DNA of 64,000 nucleotides from Leptospira mtsangambouensis (GCF_004770475.1 NZ_RQHK01000017.1:1178001-1242000); one strand, 5' to 3'. Positions 36,686 through 45,979 are shown, numbered from the stretch's first letter. Program-made: numbers and translations. Notes: generated by a model not told the origin, from the sequence alone.

Positions 36686-37607
36686 AATAATTTCCCACAT
36701 CTACATTGTCTAGTGCCGCAATGGCATCGTCAGTGAGTATGGCTGCCGAGCAGTAAAGAGAAATCAAATAGGATCCAATGGCAGATCGGTTAATCCCCAT
36801 AAATCGAACGGAAAGTCCAGGAGTTTGTTCACCAGGTAAATTGGATTGGTATAAACCCACAACACCTTGTTTTTTTTCACCAACTCTTAAGAGTAAAATA
36901 CTAGATGTTCCTTTCGCTGATTTCGGATTTGTTTCTCCATTCACAAGAAGTTTGTCTGTAGGAATGAGCGGTAGTCCTCTCCATGTGAGAAATTGTGCAC
37001 CAAACAATGTGACGGTGGCCGGTGGAACTCCTCTTCTTGTGCATTCACGACCAAAGGCAGCAATCGCAAGTGGGTGTGCTAAAAAGAAAGATGGTTCTTT
37101 CCAAACCTTAGTAATTAAATCATCCAAATCATCAGGAGTAGGAGGTCCTTTGCGAGTACTGATTCTTTGGTGAGCCGGAACATTTTTTAATAATCCATAA
37201 TCTTCATTATTGATAAGTTCTAATTCTTGTTTTTCTTTTACACTTTCAATTGCCAAACGAAGTTGTTCATTGATTTGTTCATGGGGAGAACTATACAAAT
37301 CAGAAACTCTAGTTTGTACATCAAGGATAGTCGAAATTAAACTAAGGGTGTATTCACGTGGTTTTTCTTCGTAGTTAACAAAAGTTTCAGGAAGTTCCTG
37401 TTCTCCTTTTTGCCCACAAAGTACATCCACTTGTGTATTGGATTTCACTCGGTTGACACGAAGGACTCCGGCTTCTAAAGGTTTCCAGTCGAGTAACCTA
37501 ACTAAAAAACGTGGAGTAATCGCACCATACTGTGCATTCGTTTTTACCGTATTTGCCAGTTGGCGTGCGGCTAAGTCTCCCAAGGCGTGTTGGGTTTGTT
37601 CTGCCAT
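36672..37607 (-). CDS. family 2A encapsulin nanocompartment shell protein (SrpI-like)
   Basis: 311 residues, the normal length for the 2A type without a cNMP-binding insert. It begins LGDLAARQLANTVKTNAQ, the conserved N-arm of this family, and has an HK97-like capsid fold (VLRVNRVKSNTQVD, FLAHPLAIAAFGRECTRRG, TVTLFGAQFLTWRGLPLIP, SLYCSAAILTDDAIA). Family 2A shells form 60-subunit T=1 particles that enclose a cysteine desulfurase. AGAGG lies 6 nt before the ATG. Cargo gene follows with an overlap and the serine acetyltransferase gene is next, so the locus is a complete sulfur-nanocompartment set except that I see no rhodanese gene. Confidence 0.95.
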   Translation of the reverse strand: MAEQTQHALGDLAARQLANTVKTNAQYGAITPRFLVRLLDWKPLEAGVLRVNRVKSNTQVDVLCGQKGEQELPETFVNYEEKPREYTLSLISTILDVQTRVSDLYSSPHEQINEQLRLAIESVKEKQELELINNEDYGLLKNVPAHQRISTRKGPPTPDDLDDLITKVWKEPSFFLAHPLAIAAFGRECTRRGVPPATVTLFGAQFLTWRGLPLIPTDKLLVNGETNPKSAKGTSSILLLRVGEKKQGVVGLYQSNLPGEQTPGLSVRFMGINRSAIGSYLISLYCSAAILTDDAIAALDNVDVGNYYEYQ

Positions 37608-37653
37608 AAATGACCTCTTTTTTGGAAATGGATCATTTATCGTCGTGATTGTT

Positions 37654-37665
37654 TTCGATATCGAA
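37654..37665. promoter_or_regulatory. perfect 12-bp palindrome upstream of the encapsulin operon
   Basis: TTCGATATCGAA, a perfect inverted repeat, ends 47 bp before the encapsulin start in the 138-bp gap after the hybrid kinase gene. A second near copy of its half (TCGAATAC, then ATCGAAGT) lies just beside it. It is well placed for an operator that controls the sulfur compartment, but no regulator is identified. Confidence 0.4.
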
Positions 37666-37745
37666 TACGAGAATCGAAGTTCGGTCTTAAAATAGGATTA
37701 AGTTTTGTTTGGTATATTGTACATTTCGTCCAGTTGAATGGCGGC

Positions 37746-40700
37746 TTATTGGATTTGGAGCCAATGTTTCATTTTTTCGGAGATTGTTTTCAGAACAACT
37801 GGTTTGGAGATATAATCGTTCATTCCGCAATCTAAACATCTTTCCTCTTCACCTGACAGAGTACCTGCGGTAAGGGCAATGATCGGAACCATTTTACCGT
37901 TAGTCAACTTACGTATGGCTTTTGTGGCATCATAACCATTCATCTCTGGCATTTGTACATCCATAAAAACAAGCTGTGGTTCTGTTTGGATAAAATTCTC
38001 CACTGCGAGTGCGCCGTTTTCCGCTTCAATGATGATGGTGCCTGGTAAAGATTTTTGTACAATTGCTTTTGTTAACATCATATTCACAGGATTGTCTTCG
38101 ACAATCATGATCTTAATTTTTTCGTTTGTTTGGATTTGGTGGACCGGTTCATAATTGGGAGTGACCACCTCTTGGTTTTTTCCTGAAACCAATTTTTCCA
38201 AACTTTCATATAAAATATTTGTTTGGATGGGTTTTAAAAGAATGGATTGAACTCCAAGTTCTTTGCATCTTCTGTAAATGTTTTCATCATTTGAAGATGT
38301 ATGAAGAGACAAGTAAGGTTTTTTTAGTTTTTTCGATTCGATGGTTTTTAAAAGATTCTCGATAAAATCTAAACCATTCATTTCTGGCATATTGAAGTCG
38401 GAAATGATTACATCATAAAATGTTCCAGAATGAATGACTTCTAGTGCTTCTTTGGGTGATCGAAAACCATCTACACGAATCCCTTTGTAACTTAACATTT
38501 CATGTATTACAAATAAATTAGTTTCGTTATCATCAAGGACCATTACTGATTTAATTTCACCTAATTCCGGTTCAGTGTTTCTTTCATTATCAGCAAGAGT
38601 AGTAAATTTAAAATAAAATCGAGATCCTTTGTCTCTTTCAGATTCTAATTGCATCTTAGAGTCGAAGAGATTTAATAATTTACTGGAGATAGAAAGACCA
38701 AGGCCTGTTCCGCCGAATTGTCTGGTTGTGGATGTATCTGCTTGGGAAAACACTTCAAAGATTTTATCTTGGTTTTCGGGGCTAATTCCAATTCCGGTAT
38801 CAATCACTTCAAATAAAAATTCATATTCGTTGTTTTCCTTTGGTTCTGCGGAAATTTTGATTTGGATTTCCCCTTTTAAGGTGAACTTCAAAGCATTGCC
38901 TATCAAATTCAAAAGGATTTGTCTTAATCTTAAAGAATCGACGAATATATTTCTTGGAACTTTTGGTGATATGTTGAGAATAAGTTCCAAACCTTTTTCG
39001 TATGCTTTGTGTTTTACGATTTCTGCAATTTGGTGGAGTAAATCATAAATGTTGATTCTCTCCTTATAAAGTTCCATTTTTCCAGATTCAATTTTAGAAA
39101 AATCTAATATGTCGTTGATTAAATCGAGTAAGGAGCTGGCAGAAAGATAGACTGTCTCCATGTATTTTTTCTGCACTTGGTTGAGTTCAGTTCGCATAAG
39201 TAAGTCTGAGAAACCAATCACTCCATTGAGAGGGGTCCGGATTTCATGACTCATATTGGCAAGAAAATCTGATTTTGCCTGAGAGGCTTTTTCTGCGTTT
39301 TCCCTAGCAACAATAAGTGCTTTTTCCAGTACTTTTCGTTCGGTGATATCAGTATGTGTGCCGATCATACGAAGTGGTTTCCCATCTTCTGTCCATTCGA
39401 TTACTTTCCCACGATCTAAAATCCATTTGTAAGATCCATTTTTGCATAACATCCGATGTTCGTTGAAATATACGGATGTTATTCCACTAAAATGTTTGTC
39501 TAAGTCGGCAAAATAGTTTGGTTTATCTTCCGGATGGACTCTGGATTCCCATTCAGAGATATCTGTTCCAATTTCATCTTCTGAATAACCTAACATATTT
39601 TTCCATTGATTGGAAAAGAACACTTTGTTCGTTTGGGAATTCCAATCCCAAATTCCATCTCCGGATCCTTCTAAGGCAAATTGCCATCGACTTTCACTGG
39701 CACGTAACGCTTCTTCGGTGGCTTTGTGGGCGGAGATATCAATTCCAATTCCTAAATATCCCGTGATTTCTCCATTTTTATTTTTTGTGGCAGTGACGAC
39801 GAGTTGGACGGGGAATTCCGTTTTGTCCTTGCGGACATATGTCCATTCGTGAGAATCATATTCACCTAACTTCGCTTTGTGGATAAAGGTATCAAACCCA
39901 ACAATGGGAATTCCAAATTCATGTGATAAAATGGTCGAACGGGCTTCTATTTCTTCTTGTCTATGAAATATGGCTGGAGTTGTTTTTCCAACAACCTCTT
40001 CTGAATCATACTGTAAATGGTATTCGGCACCTTTGTTGAAGTGGGTAATGATCCCAGTTATGTCTGCACCTATGATGGTTACATGGGTCGTTGCATCTAA
40101 AATAGTTTCTAGTTTAGATAGGGCATCTTCTTTTTGTATGTCCAAGTGAACACTTCTTGTAATGTCCTGGAAACTTCCAAAAACTCGGATACATTTTCCA
40201 TCCTTAAATACAGAATGTCCAATGGCTCGTGCCCACTTTAATTTTCCCAATCTTGTTTTGATTTGCAAAACTAAATCATAGGATGTTCCTTTAGTTACTG
40301 CCTTGTCAAATGCATCCAGTAACATTTTTTTGTGGTTCTCTAATGGATAAAAATCAAAAGCGGTTTCTAATTTTGGGACGTAATCTTCTGGTACTTCATG
40401 AATGCGTTTTGTTTCTTTTGCCCAAAAAAGAGTGTTCGTGGTTAAATCAACATCCCAAGATCCTACGTTGGCTGCTGCATTGGTTTCTTCAAACAAAAGT
40501 TTGATTCGAGCAAGTTCATCTCTTTGTCTTAAAATTTCTAATTCTTTGTCTTTACGTTCCGTGATATCGATAAGATAAGAAATTTTTTCGGTAGGAATGG
40601 AATTGAAATAACTCACTACGCTATAAACGGAAACATAAATATATTTTCCGTCTTGTTTCTGAAATCGAAATTCTCTTTGGTAAGTTCTTGATTTGTTTTT

Positions 40701-41240
40701 TATATAATCTTTTTCTTCTTGGATCGCCTTTTCTTTGTCATCTGGATGGATGAGATCATCAGGTTTTAACATCCCTTTTTTGAAATCACCGGTTTGATAA
40801 CCTAGGTTCAGTGAAACGTTCGGAGACACATAAGTTGTCAAAAACTCCGTATCAAATTTAAAACGAAAAATAACATAAGGACCACTATCCAAAATTACAT
40901 TTTCAATGCTGAAGTTTGGTTCTCCACGAAGGATCACCCCTGGTAGGTTTTTGGATTCTAGATAACGGCCCGAAATTCGAAACGGATTTCCTAGAAGGGT
41001 TGTTGTGAATTGGAAAGGTGTTCTTCTTGCTAGTGTTTCTTGGCAAAGATTGGCAAGGATCAGGGCATCTCTTGGAGTGATATGAAGGTCGTTGATATGT
41101 TTCCCAGTGGATATGGAATCTGGTGGCAGATAAAGATTGGGGGAAGTGCGTGAAAATTGAATTTCTAAAAAGGGATCTAGGTAAATTAGGAATTCGTCAA
41201 AACTCTCCACAATGGATTGGTAGTTGAAACTTTCTGCCAT
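37746..41240 (-). CDS. PAS-rich hybrid sensor histidine kinase with two receiver domains
   Basis: 1164 residues, no clear membrane segment, so probably cytosolic. An N-terminal PAS-like part (~1-110) precedes four PAS domains with PAC ends at about 115-230, 250-362, 375-505 and 512-635. Then come HisKA with His665 in MSHEIRTPLNG, HATPase with DTGIGIS and FGGTGLGLS (~760-880), receiver 1 (~896-1018; VLDDNETN, Asp948 in ISDFNMPEMNG, LLKPIQ) and receiver 2 (~1041-1160; IVEDNPVN, Asp1094 in FMDVQMPEMNG). A motif AAGTGACATAAC ends 5 bp before the ATG, so the message may be leaderless. The gene upstream of the encapsulin operon on the same strand. Confidence 0.95.
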   Translation of the reverse strand: MAESFNYQSIVESFDEFLIYLDPFLEIQFSRTSPNLYLPPDSISTGKHINDLHITPRDALILANLCQETLARRTPFQFTTTLLGNPFRISGRYLESKNLPGVILRGEPNFSIENVILDSGPYVIFRFKFDTEFLTTYVSPNVSLNLGYQTGDFKKGMLKPDDLIHPDDKEKAIQEEKDYIKNKSRTYQREFRFQKQDGKYIYVSVYSVVSYFNSIPTEKISYLIDITERKDKELEILRQRDELARIKLLFEETNAAANVGSWDVDLTTNTLFWAKETKRIHEVPEDYVPKLETAFDFYPLENHKKMLLDAFDKAVTKGTSYDLVLQIKTRLGKLKWARAIGHSVFKDGKCIRVFGSFQDITRSVHLDIQKEDALSKLETILDATTHVTIIGADITGIITHFNKGAEYHLQYDSEEVVGKTTPAIFHRQEEIEARSTILSHEFGIPIVGFDTFIHKAKLGEYDSHEWTYVRKDKTEFPVQLVVTATKNKNGEITGYLGIGIDISAHKATEEALRASESRWQFALEGSGDGIWDWNSQTNKVFFSNQWKNMLGYSEDEIGTDISEWESRVHPEDKPNYFADLDKHFSGITSVYFNEHRMLCKNGSYKWILDRGKVIEWTEDGKPLRMIGTHTDITERKVLEKALIVARENAEKASQAKSDFLANMSHEIRTPLNGVIGFSDLLMRTELNQVQKKYMETVYLSASSLLDLINDILDFSKIESGKMELYKERINIYDLLHQIAEIVKHKAYEKGLELILNISPKVPRNIFVDSLRLRQILLNLIGNALKFTLKGEIQIKISAEPKENNEYEFLFEVIDTGIGISPENQDKIFEVFSQADTSTTRQFGGTGLGLSISSKLLNLFDSKMQLESERDKGSRFYFKFTTLADNERNTEPELGEIKSVMVLDDNETNLFVIHEMLSYKGIRVDGFRSPKEALEVIHSGTFYDVIISDFNMPEMNGLDFIENLLKTIESKKLKKPYLSLHTSSNDENIYRRCKELGVQSILLKPIQTNILYESLEKLVSGKNQEVVTPNYEPVHQIQTNEKIKIMIVEDNPVNMMLTKAIVQKSLPGTIIIEAENGALAVENFIQTEPQLVFMDVQMPEMNGYDATKAIRKLTNGKMVPIIALTAGTLSGEEERCLDCGMNDYISKPVVLKTISEKMKHWLQIQ

Positions 41241-41245
41241 GAATT

Positions 41246-41257
41246 GTTATGTCACTT
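41246..41257 (-). promoter_or_regulatory. AAGTGACATAAC motif at the kinase start
   Basis: On the minus strand the motif ends 5 nt before the kinase ATG. Read as an extended -10 (TGA-CATAAC), transcription would start at or near the A of the ATG. There is no purine-rich ribosome site in the gap. Confidence 0.45.
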
Positions 41258-41274
41258 GACCAAAACGATTGGTC
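41258..41274. promoter_or_regulatory. inverted repeat GACCAA-N5-TTGGTC
   Basis: Six-base arms at 41258-41263 and 41269-41274, in the 44-bp gap between the hybrid kinase and the divergent TPR gene, directly next to the GTGACATAAC motif. It covers the -35 region of the kinase promoter and could be an operator for one or both genes. Confidence 0.4.
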
Positions 41275-41284
41275 CTAAAGAATA

Positions 41285-43906
41285 ATGGATACGATGATGA
41301 ATCGCCTGTCACTTTCTATTTTTCTCTACGGTATTTCCTTCTTCTTTTCTGGAAATTTGATGAGCCAATCCCTAAGAAATCATGGATGGGTCGTAGCGGG
41401 AACAACCACCAAACTTCTCATCCAAGGAAAAGAAATATTAAATGCTCGGGATGAATTTCGATTTAAGAACCCGGAAGGGATGTCTCAAATCCAGGAGATC
41501 GATTACTATCTTATGTTAGGGGAATACTATCTTCGCAAAAAAGATAAAGTGGGGATAGCCAACATTCTTTATGATTTAAGAACCAAAAAAGGGGAATACT
41601 CTTTTGCTGATTTTTTACTGACATCTCTTTGGAAACAGTCGCAAGGTGAGGAAGTTCAGGCAATCAAAGTCCTGGATACTTACATTCAAAAAGAACCCAA
41701 TCTATACTTTCGTAACCTAGCCAAAAATATGCGAACCAATCTTTTCCAAACTGGGGAAGATGAAAAAAAATCCATGATCCGAATGGATTGCCAAAAGAAC
41801 AAACCTTACTATTCTTTATGCCGCGTTTTTCGATTGCAGTATTACATTGACCTTCCTTCCGGGAAAGAGAAGGACATGCATAAACATTTTGTGAACATCA
41901 TGCGGGTTAGTTCGCCTTTTTTTGAAGATCCCAATTTGGAATGGATTCCACTCCTTGACCGAGTGGATGAAGACCTTCCCGCCAAACTTTCCTTTCTTGG
42001 TTTTGTCAGAGAAGGAATTCATTTGCAAAAAATGATGATGGATTTGGAAAAAATCACAGATGGATCCATTAGCGAAAATTCAAACGAAAGAATGGCTTTT
42101 TTCCAAATTCTTTTGGGTGATTATCCAGCAGCGGAAGAATCACTGTTAAACTTTTTAAGATCAGCCAAAGGAAAAAAAACATCCATTCTAAATCGAGTTT
42201 ATGTTAAGTTAGGTGCTCTTGCTTATTTTCAAAAAGATTATAAAAAATCTTTAGATTATTATTTAAAATTGGATTTAAACAATTGGTCGGCAGACATCCA
42301 TCATCCTTTTTTGAATGAACCTATGTCTATCACCGGAGTGAAAGATTTAATTTCTGTATCTTTATACAAAGTGAGTGGATCAGAAGCTGCATTGAAAGCG
42401 CTCCAAAAAATCAAAGATCCTGAAAAATTAAGCGAAGCTGATATTTGGCCTAAACTTAGAATTTCTCAGATGTTAATGGACCAAAATCCTGAATTATCCT
42501 CTCGAATGACAGATGAAATCATCTACATGGCGCAGGAAAAAAAATGGAGGAGATTGGAATATGCAGCCACTATTTTACAAGGCTACAACCAAATTTATCG
42601 AAAGGAATTTCGTAAATCCACCATTGAACTAACAAAGAGTAGGGGAATTTTGGATGAAGAAAATGCGTTTTATGCGGCAGAGTTTCTTCGTAACTTTGGT
42701 TTTGTTTTTGCACATACTGCTTCCGGAAAAAAAGGCCCAGTGAATGGAAACATTCGTGATGGAGTTTCTGATTATCTACAAAATAATCTCTATGAAGATC
42801 TGTATTATATTCGCAACTATAGACCACTTGCTTTTTCAACGGATTTATTTTTTGAATATGCGCTTAGCCATTTGCGAGATGATGGAGACGTTTGGGGTCT
42901 TTTGGATTCTCTCTACAAATACAATTCCGTCAAGTGGACTCGGAGTTTAAAAGGAAGTCCACATTCATTGTTCCAAATTCAGTTTGTTGACAAACAATTC
43001 CAATACCTCTCGGGATTTTCAACAACGAGAGAATCAAAATTTTTTGATTCTACTTATGCCGATAGCAGAGAAACCGAAAGTCAGTTTCAAAGAAAAAACG
43101 AAGAAGAATCGGTAAGGAACTTAGAATCCGCAAAAATACCAACGGTCATTTTGTTACCGTATAAAGAAGATTTTTATCTTTTTACATTTAATCCCAAAGA
43201 ATCCAAACGAAACCAATTAAGTTGGAAAGTCATCCATTCGCAAAGGCCGGACAATTCAGAAGTCATCGATTCAGTGAAAGATCTTATCAATACAAACAAA
43301 GATAACGATTCTGTACAAATTTATTTAAATGAGTCAGGTGCAAGTTTAATGCGATCTCTCAAAAAAGAAATGAGAGAAACTCAAATAGTATTTTTCTTTT
43401 CACTCTTGCCAGGTTCTGACCCTCACAAATCTCTTGGTGTATTTTCTTGGAAATGTCCACAAAACATGCGTTCTCTGGAAGGAAAAGGGATGAACCTTGT
43501 CGATACAGCCTATTTTGAAGGATCCAGAATTTTAAAAGAAAAAGAAAGGCTACACCTTTGGGATTTTCCAGCAAACACAAGTTCTATGAATCAGGTTACT
43601 AACCTTTCCTGGTCTTGTAAATCGGATTCGGGGAATGTAGAAGAGATTCCTTTTTTAAAACTATTCCGCAGAATCGACTATCGAACAGTTCCTCGTATGG
43701 TTGTGTATACGGAACGTGTCATTGGGAAATCTTGGTCAGATTATTCTTGGCACTACCAATGGTTGCATTTTTGGTTTCGTTCTGGGACAAAAAAAATTGG
43801 ATACATGCCAACACTACCTGTTTTAGATTCAGGTTCTGTCTCAGGTCTAGCAGACCCATCTAAATACCGAGAAGAGGGAGTTTGGATCCAGGCAACAGTC
43901 CAATAA
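41285..43906 (+). CDS. large exported TPR-rich protein
   Basis: 873 residues; ATGs at 41294 and 41297 are alternative starts. N-terminal signal sequence (LSLSIFLYGISFFFSGNLMSQS). Residues ~40-560 are helical repeats of TPR type (YYLMLGEYYLRKKDKVGIAN, ERMAFFQILLGDYPAAEES, VKLGALAYFQKDYKKSLDYYLKL). The last ~270 residues have strand-turn patterns (IPTVILLPYKEDFYLFTF, FFFSLLPGSDPHKSLGVF) that recall a worn-down CHAT peptidase-like domain, but I see no clear catalytic His/Cys pair. Divergent from the hybrid kinase across a short shared control region. Function unknown. Confidence 0.75.
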   Translation: MDTMMNRLSLSIFLYGISFFFSGNLMSQSLRNHGWVVAGTTTKLLIQGKEILNARDEFRFKNPEGMSQIQEIDYYLMLGEYYLRKKDKVGIANILYDLRTKKGEYSFADFLLTSLWKQSQGEEVQAIKVLDTYIQKEPNLYFRNLAKNMRTNLFQTGEDEKKSMIRMDCQKNKPYYSLCRVFRLQYYIDLPSGKEKDMHKHFVNIMRVSSPFFEDPNLEWIPLLDRVDEDLPAKLSFLGFVREGIHLQKMMMDLEKITDGSISENSNERMAFFQILLGDYPAAEESLLNFLRSAKGKKTSILNRVYVKLGALAYFQKDYKKSLDYYLKLDLNNWSADIHHPFLNEPMSITGVKDLISVSLYKVSGSEAALKALQKIKDPEKLSEADIWPKLRISQMLMDQNPELSSRMTDEIIYMAQEKKWRRLEYAATILQGYNQIYRKEFRKSTIELTKSRGILDEENAFYAAEFLRNFGFVFAHTASGKKGPVNGNIRDGVSDYLQNNLYEDLYYIRNYRPLAFSTDLFFEYALSHLRDDGDVWGLLDSLYKYNSVKWTRSLKGSPHSLFQIQFVDKQFQYLSGFSTTRESKFFDSTYADSRETESQFQRKNEEESVRNLESAKIPTVILLPYKEDFYLFTFNPKESKRNQLSWKVIHSQRPDNSEVIDSVKDLINTNKDNDSVQIYLNESGASLMRSLKKEMRETQIVFFFSLLPGSDPHKSLGVFSWKCPQNMRSLEGKGMNLVDTAYFEGSRILKEKERLHLWDFPANTSSMNQVTNLSWSCKSDSGNVEEIPFLKLFRRIDYRTVPRMVVYTERVIGKSWSDYSWHYQWLHFWFRSGTKKIGYMPTLPVLDSGSVSGLADPSKYREEGVWIQATVQ

Positions 43907-43908
43907 AA

Positions 43909-43918
43909 GCGACATAAT
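43909..43918 (+). promoter_or_regulatory. GCGACATAAT motif
   Basis: A one-base variant of GTGACATAAT, 3 bp after the stop of the TPR gene and 160 bp before the CorC/HlyC-like gene. It could be a promoter for that gene. The rest of the 43907-44077 gap also has TGATCATAAT at about 44046, another possible -10; no other structure stands out. Confidence 0.3.
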
Positions 43919-44077
43919 CATTGTAAAATCCTTTGGACGAAATCCCTAGATCCTGTTCATTTCTGGCAAAAATGAGCCAAAATGTAGGCGACACTGGGAG
44001 ATCGGTCCAAAATACTTAATTCTATTCCTCATACCAATGGACCCTGATCATAATACTTTAGTGGTGTTCGAGTTTCT

Positions 44078-45448
44078 ATGGAAATAATCGGCATCTTTCT
44101 CATCTTCCTCCTCGTCTTTGTCAATGGTTTCTTCGTCGCTGCCGAATTTGCCATGGTTTCCATCCGGCCTTCTCGTCTTGAGGAGCTTGTCAAAGAAAAC
44201 AGAGCCATGGCTCTTCTTACTAAAAAAGCCGTCTCTAAAATCGACGATATGTTGTCGGTTTGCCAAGTCGGAATCACTGTCGCAAGCCTACTTCTCGGAT
44301 GGATTGGAGAAGCTTTGTTTGCTAGTGTTGTTTCTGGTTTCCTTCATATGTTCCAAATTGAATTGGATCTTGTGACCATCCATAGCATCTCGATTGGAGT
44401 TTCCTTTACTCTCATTACCCTTTTGCATGTGATTTTGGGTGAGCTTGTTCCAAAAACCTTAGCCATCCAAAACACAGAGGCCATTGCACTCGGTGTTTCC
44501 GGTCCCATGTGGTTGTTTTATTATTTGTTCTTTCCTGTAACATTTGTGATGAATCGTTTGGCAGGAGGGATTCTTACACTCTTTCGTTTGCAACGAACTG
44601 GTGACAAATATGTTCATTCAGCAGAAGAGCTCATGATCATCATTGAGGAACAAAGAAAACAAGGTCGGATTGACAATGCAGAGATGCAACTCATCCAAAA
44701 GACTTTTGATTTTTCAGAACATACTGCTAAAGATGTAATGACACATAGGCTTTCGATCATTGGGATTTCACAAGAATCAACAATTGATAAAATGCTCCCA
44801 CTCATCGCCGAACATAGTTTTTCAAGATATCCCGTTTATGACCAAACCTTAGATCGAATTGTTGGGATTGTTCACGTTCAAAAATATTTAAAATGGCAAG
44901 CTGCCCATCTTTCTGCCAAAGGCAAAAAAGAAAAAACCACAGTCATTATGGAAAAAGATTTTGTGAAAGTACCAGAATCTATGTCCATCGAACGAGTGAT
45001 GACAAAACTCCGTGAGAAAAAACAACACATGGCAATTGTGATTGATGAATACGGTGGAGTTTCCGGCTTACTTACGTTAGAAGATATTATCGAAGAATTT
45101 TTTGGTGAAATTCGAGATGAAACCGACACCGATGAAGTGGATGTAACCTCGAAGAACAAAAAAACTAAAGCAATCACTCTTGATGGAGAAACGGAACTTT
45201 CTAGTTTGTCTGGAATTTTGGAAGGGGAAGAACCTTCTGATATGGAAGAGGTGCGAACCATTGCAGGTTACTTTATGGAAAAGAACGAAGATATGCCCAA
45301 AGAAGGTAGCATTGTTCAAATCAAAAAAGGAAGCCTGAAAGTAAAAAAAATGGAAGGAAATAAAATCATCTCCATTCTATTTACTCCTAAATTGGAAGAA
45401 GATAACGATTCCGAATTGGAACGTGAACTTTCCTACGAGGACAGATAA
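44078..45448 (+). CDS. hemolysin-family / CorC-type transporter (DUF21-CBS-CorC_HlyC)
   Basis: 456 residues. N-terminal DUF21 (CNNM) membrane domain with four hydrophobic segments (~1-200), holding QVGITVASLLLGWIGE and LHVILGELVPKTLAIQ. Two CBS motifs follow (~215-345: DVMTHRLSIIGIS, FSRYPVYDQTLDRIVGIVHV, VPESMSIERVMTKL, MAIVIDEYGGVSGLLTLEDIIEE), and a C-terminal CorC_HlyC domain (~365-440). The family carries or regulates Mg2+ (or Co2+) efflux; the name hemolysin is historical. Its stop directly abuts the coaC start. Confidence 0.93.
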   Translation: MEIIGIFLIFLLVFVNGFFVAAEFAMVSIRPSRLEELVKENRAMALLTKKAVSKIDDMLSVCQVGITVASLLLGWIGEALFASVVSGFLHMFQIELDLVTIHSISIGVSFTLITLLHVILGELVPKTLAIQNTEAIALGVSGPMWLFYYLFFPVTFVMNRLAGGILTLFRLQRTGDKYVHSAEELMIIIEEQRKQGRIDNAEMQLIQKTFDFSEHTAKDVMTHRLSIIGISQESTIDKMLPLIAEHSFSRYPVYDQTLDRIVGIVHVQKYLKWQAAHLSAKGKKEKTTVIMEKDFVKVPESMSIERVMTKLREKKQHMAIVIDEYGGVSGLLTLEDIIEEFFGEIRDETDTDEVDVTSKNKKTKAITLDGETELSSLSGILEGEEPSDMEEVRTIAGYFMEKNEDMPKEGSIVQIKKGSLKVKKMEGNKIISILFTPKLEEDNDSELERELSYEDR

Positions 45449-45979
45449 ATGAAAGAAATTGTGATTGCTGTCTCTGGATCCATTGCTTCTTACAAGGCTT
45501 GTGATTTGGTAAGAGGACTTACCAAACAAGGATATCCAGTTCGTGTGATCATGACTTCCAATGCCACCAAATTTGTTGGGAAAATTACATTTGAAGCACT
45601 GACGGGAAAACCAGTCCGAGTGGATGAGTTTGATACAGGTATGGCTCATATCGAAATCAAAAACATTGCCTCAGTTTTTGCTGTGGTTCCTGCTTCGGCA
45701 AATATCATTGGAAAAATGGCAAATGGGATCGCCGATGATTTAGTCACTTCAACTTACTTAGCTTGCACCTCCCCCGTGTTAGTTGCTCCTTCTATGAATC
45801 CTGGAATGTATTTACACCCTGCTGTCCAAAGAAATTTAAAAACCCTAACATCGGATGGAGTGAACATCGTCTCTCCCGATAAAGGGATTGTGGTTTGTGG
45901 GGATGAGGGATACGGCAAACTGGCTACGGTTGAATCCATTATGGAACAAATCATCAAACTCCATATAGCCAATTCATGA
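45449..45979 (+). CDS. coaC: phosphopantothenoylcysteine decarboxylase (flavoprotein)
   Basis: 176 residues, a separate HFCD-type flavoprotein. [16 protein letters not shown] binds FMN, TFEALTG is the family motif, MAHIEIK holds the active-site His, and [19 protein letters not shown] and APSMNPGMY (PXMNXXMW-like) follow; the Cys in [11 protein letters not shown] matches the proton-donor Cys flap. It makes 4'-phosphopantetheine in coenzyme A synthesis. In most bacteria it is fused to the ligase as CoaBC; here the ligase is the next gene, overlapping by 4 bp (ATGA). Confidence 0.93.
   Translation: MKEIVIAVSGSIASYKACDLVRGLTKQGYPVRVIMTSNATKFVGKITFEALTGKPVRVDEFDTGMAHIEIKNIASVFAVVPASANIIGKMANGIADDLVTSTYLACTSPVLVAPSMNPGMYLHPAVQRNLKTLTSDGVNIVSPDKGIVVCGDEGYGKLATVESIMEQIIKLHIANS

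Noticed and set aside
36672..37607. Encapsulin shell as a prophage capsid protein
   Set aside because: HK97-like fold could suggest phage, but no terminase, portal, protease or tail gene lies nearby and the neighbour is a cysteine desulfurase with a targeting extension.
44078..45448. Hemolysin or virulence factor
   Set aside because: The domain order DUF21-CBS-CorC_HlyC is that of metal-ion transport proteins; the hemolysin name is historical.
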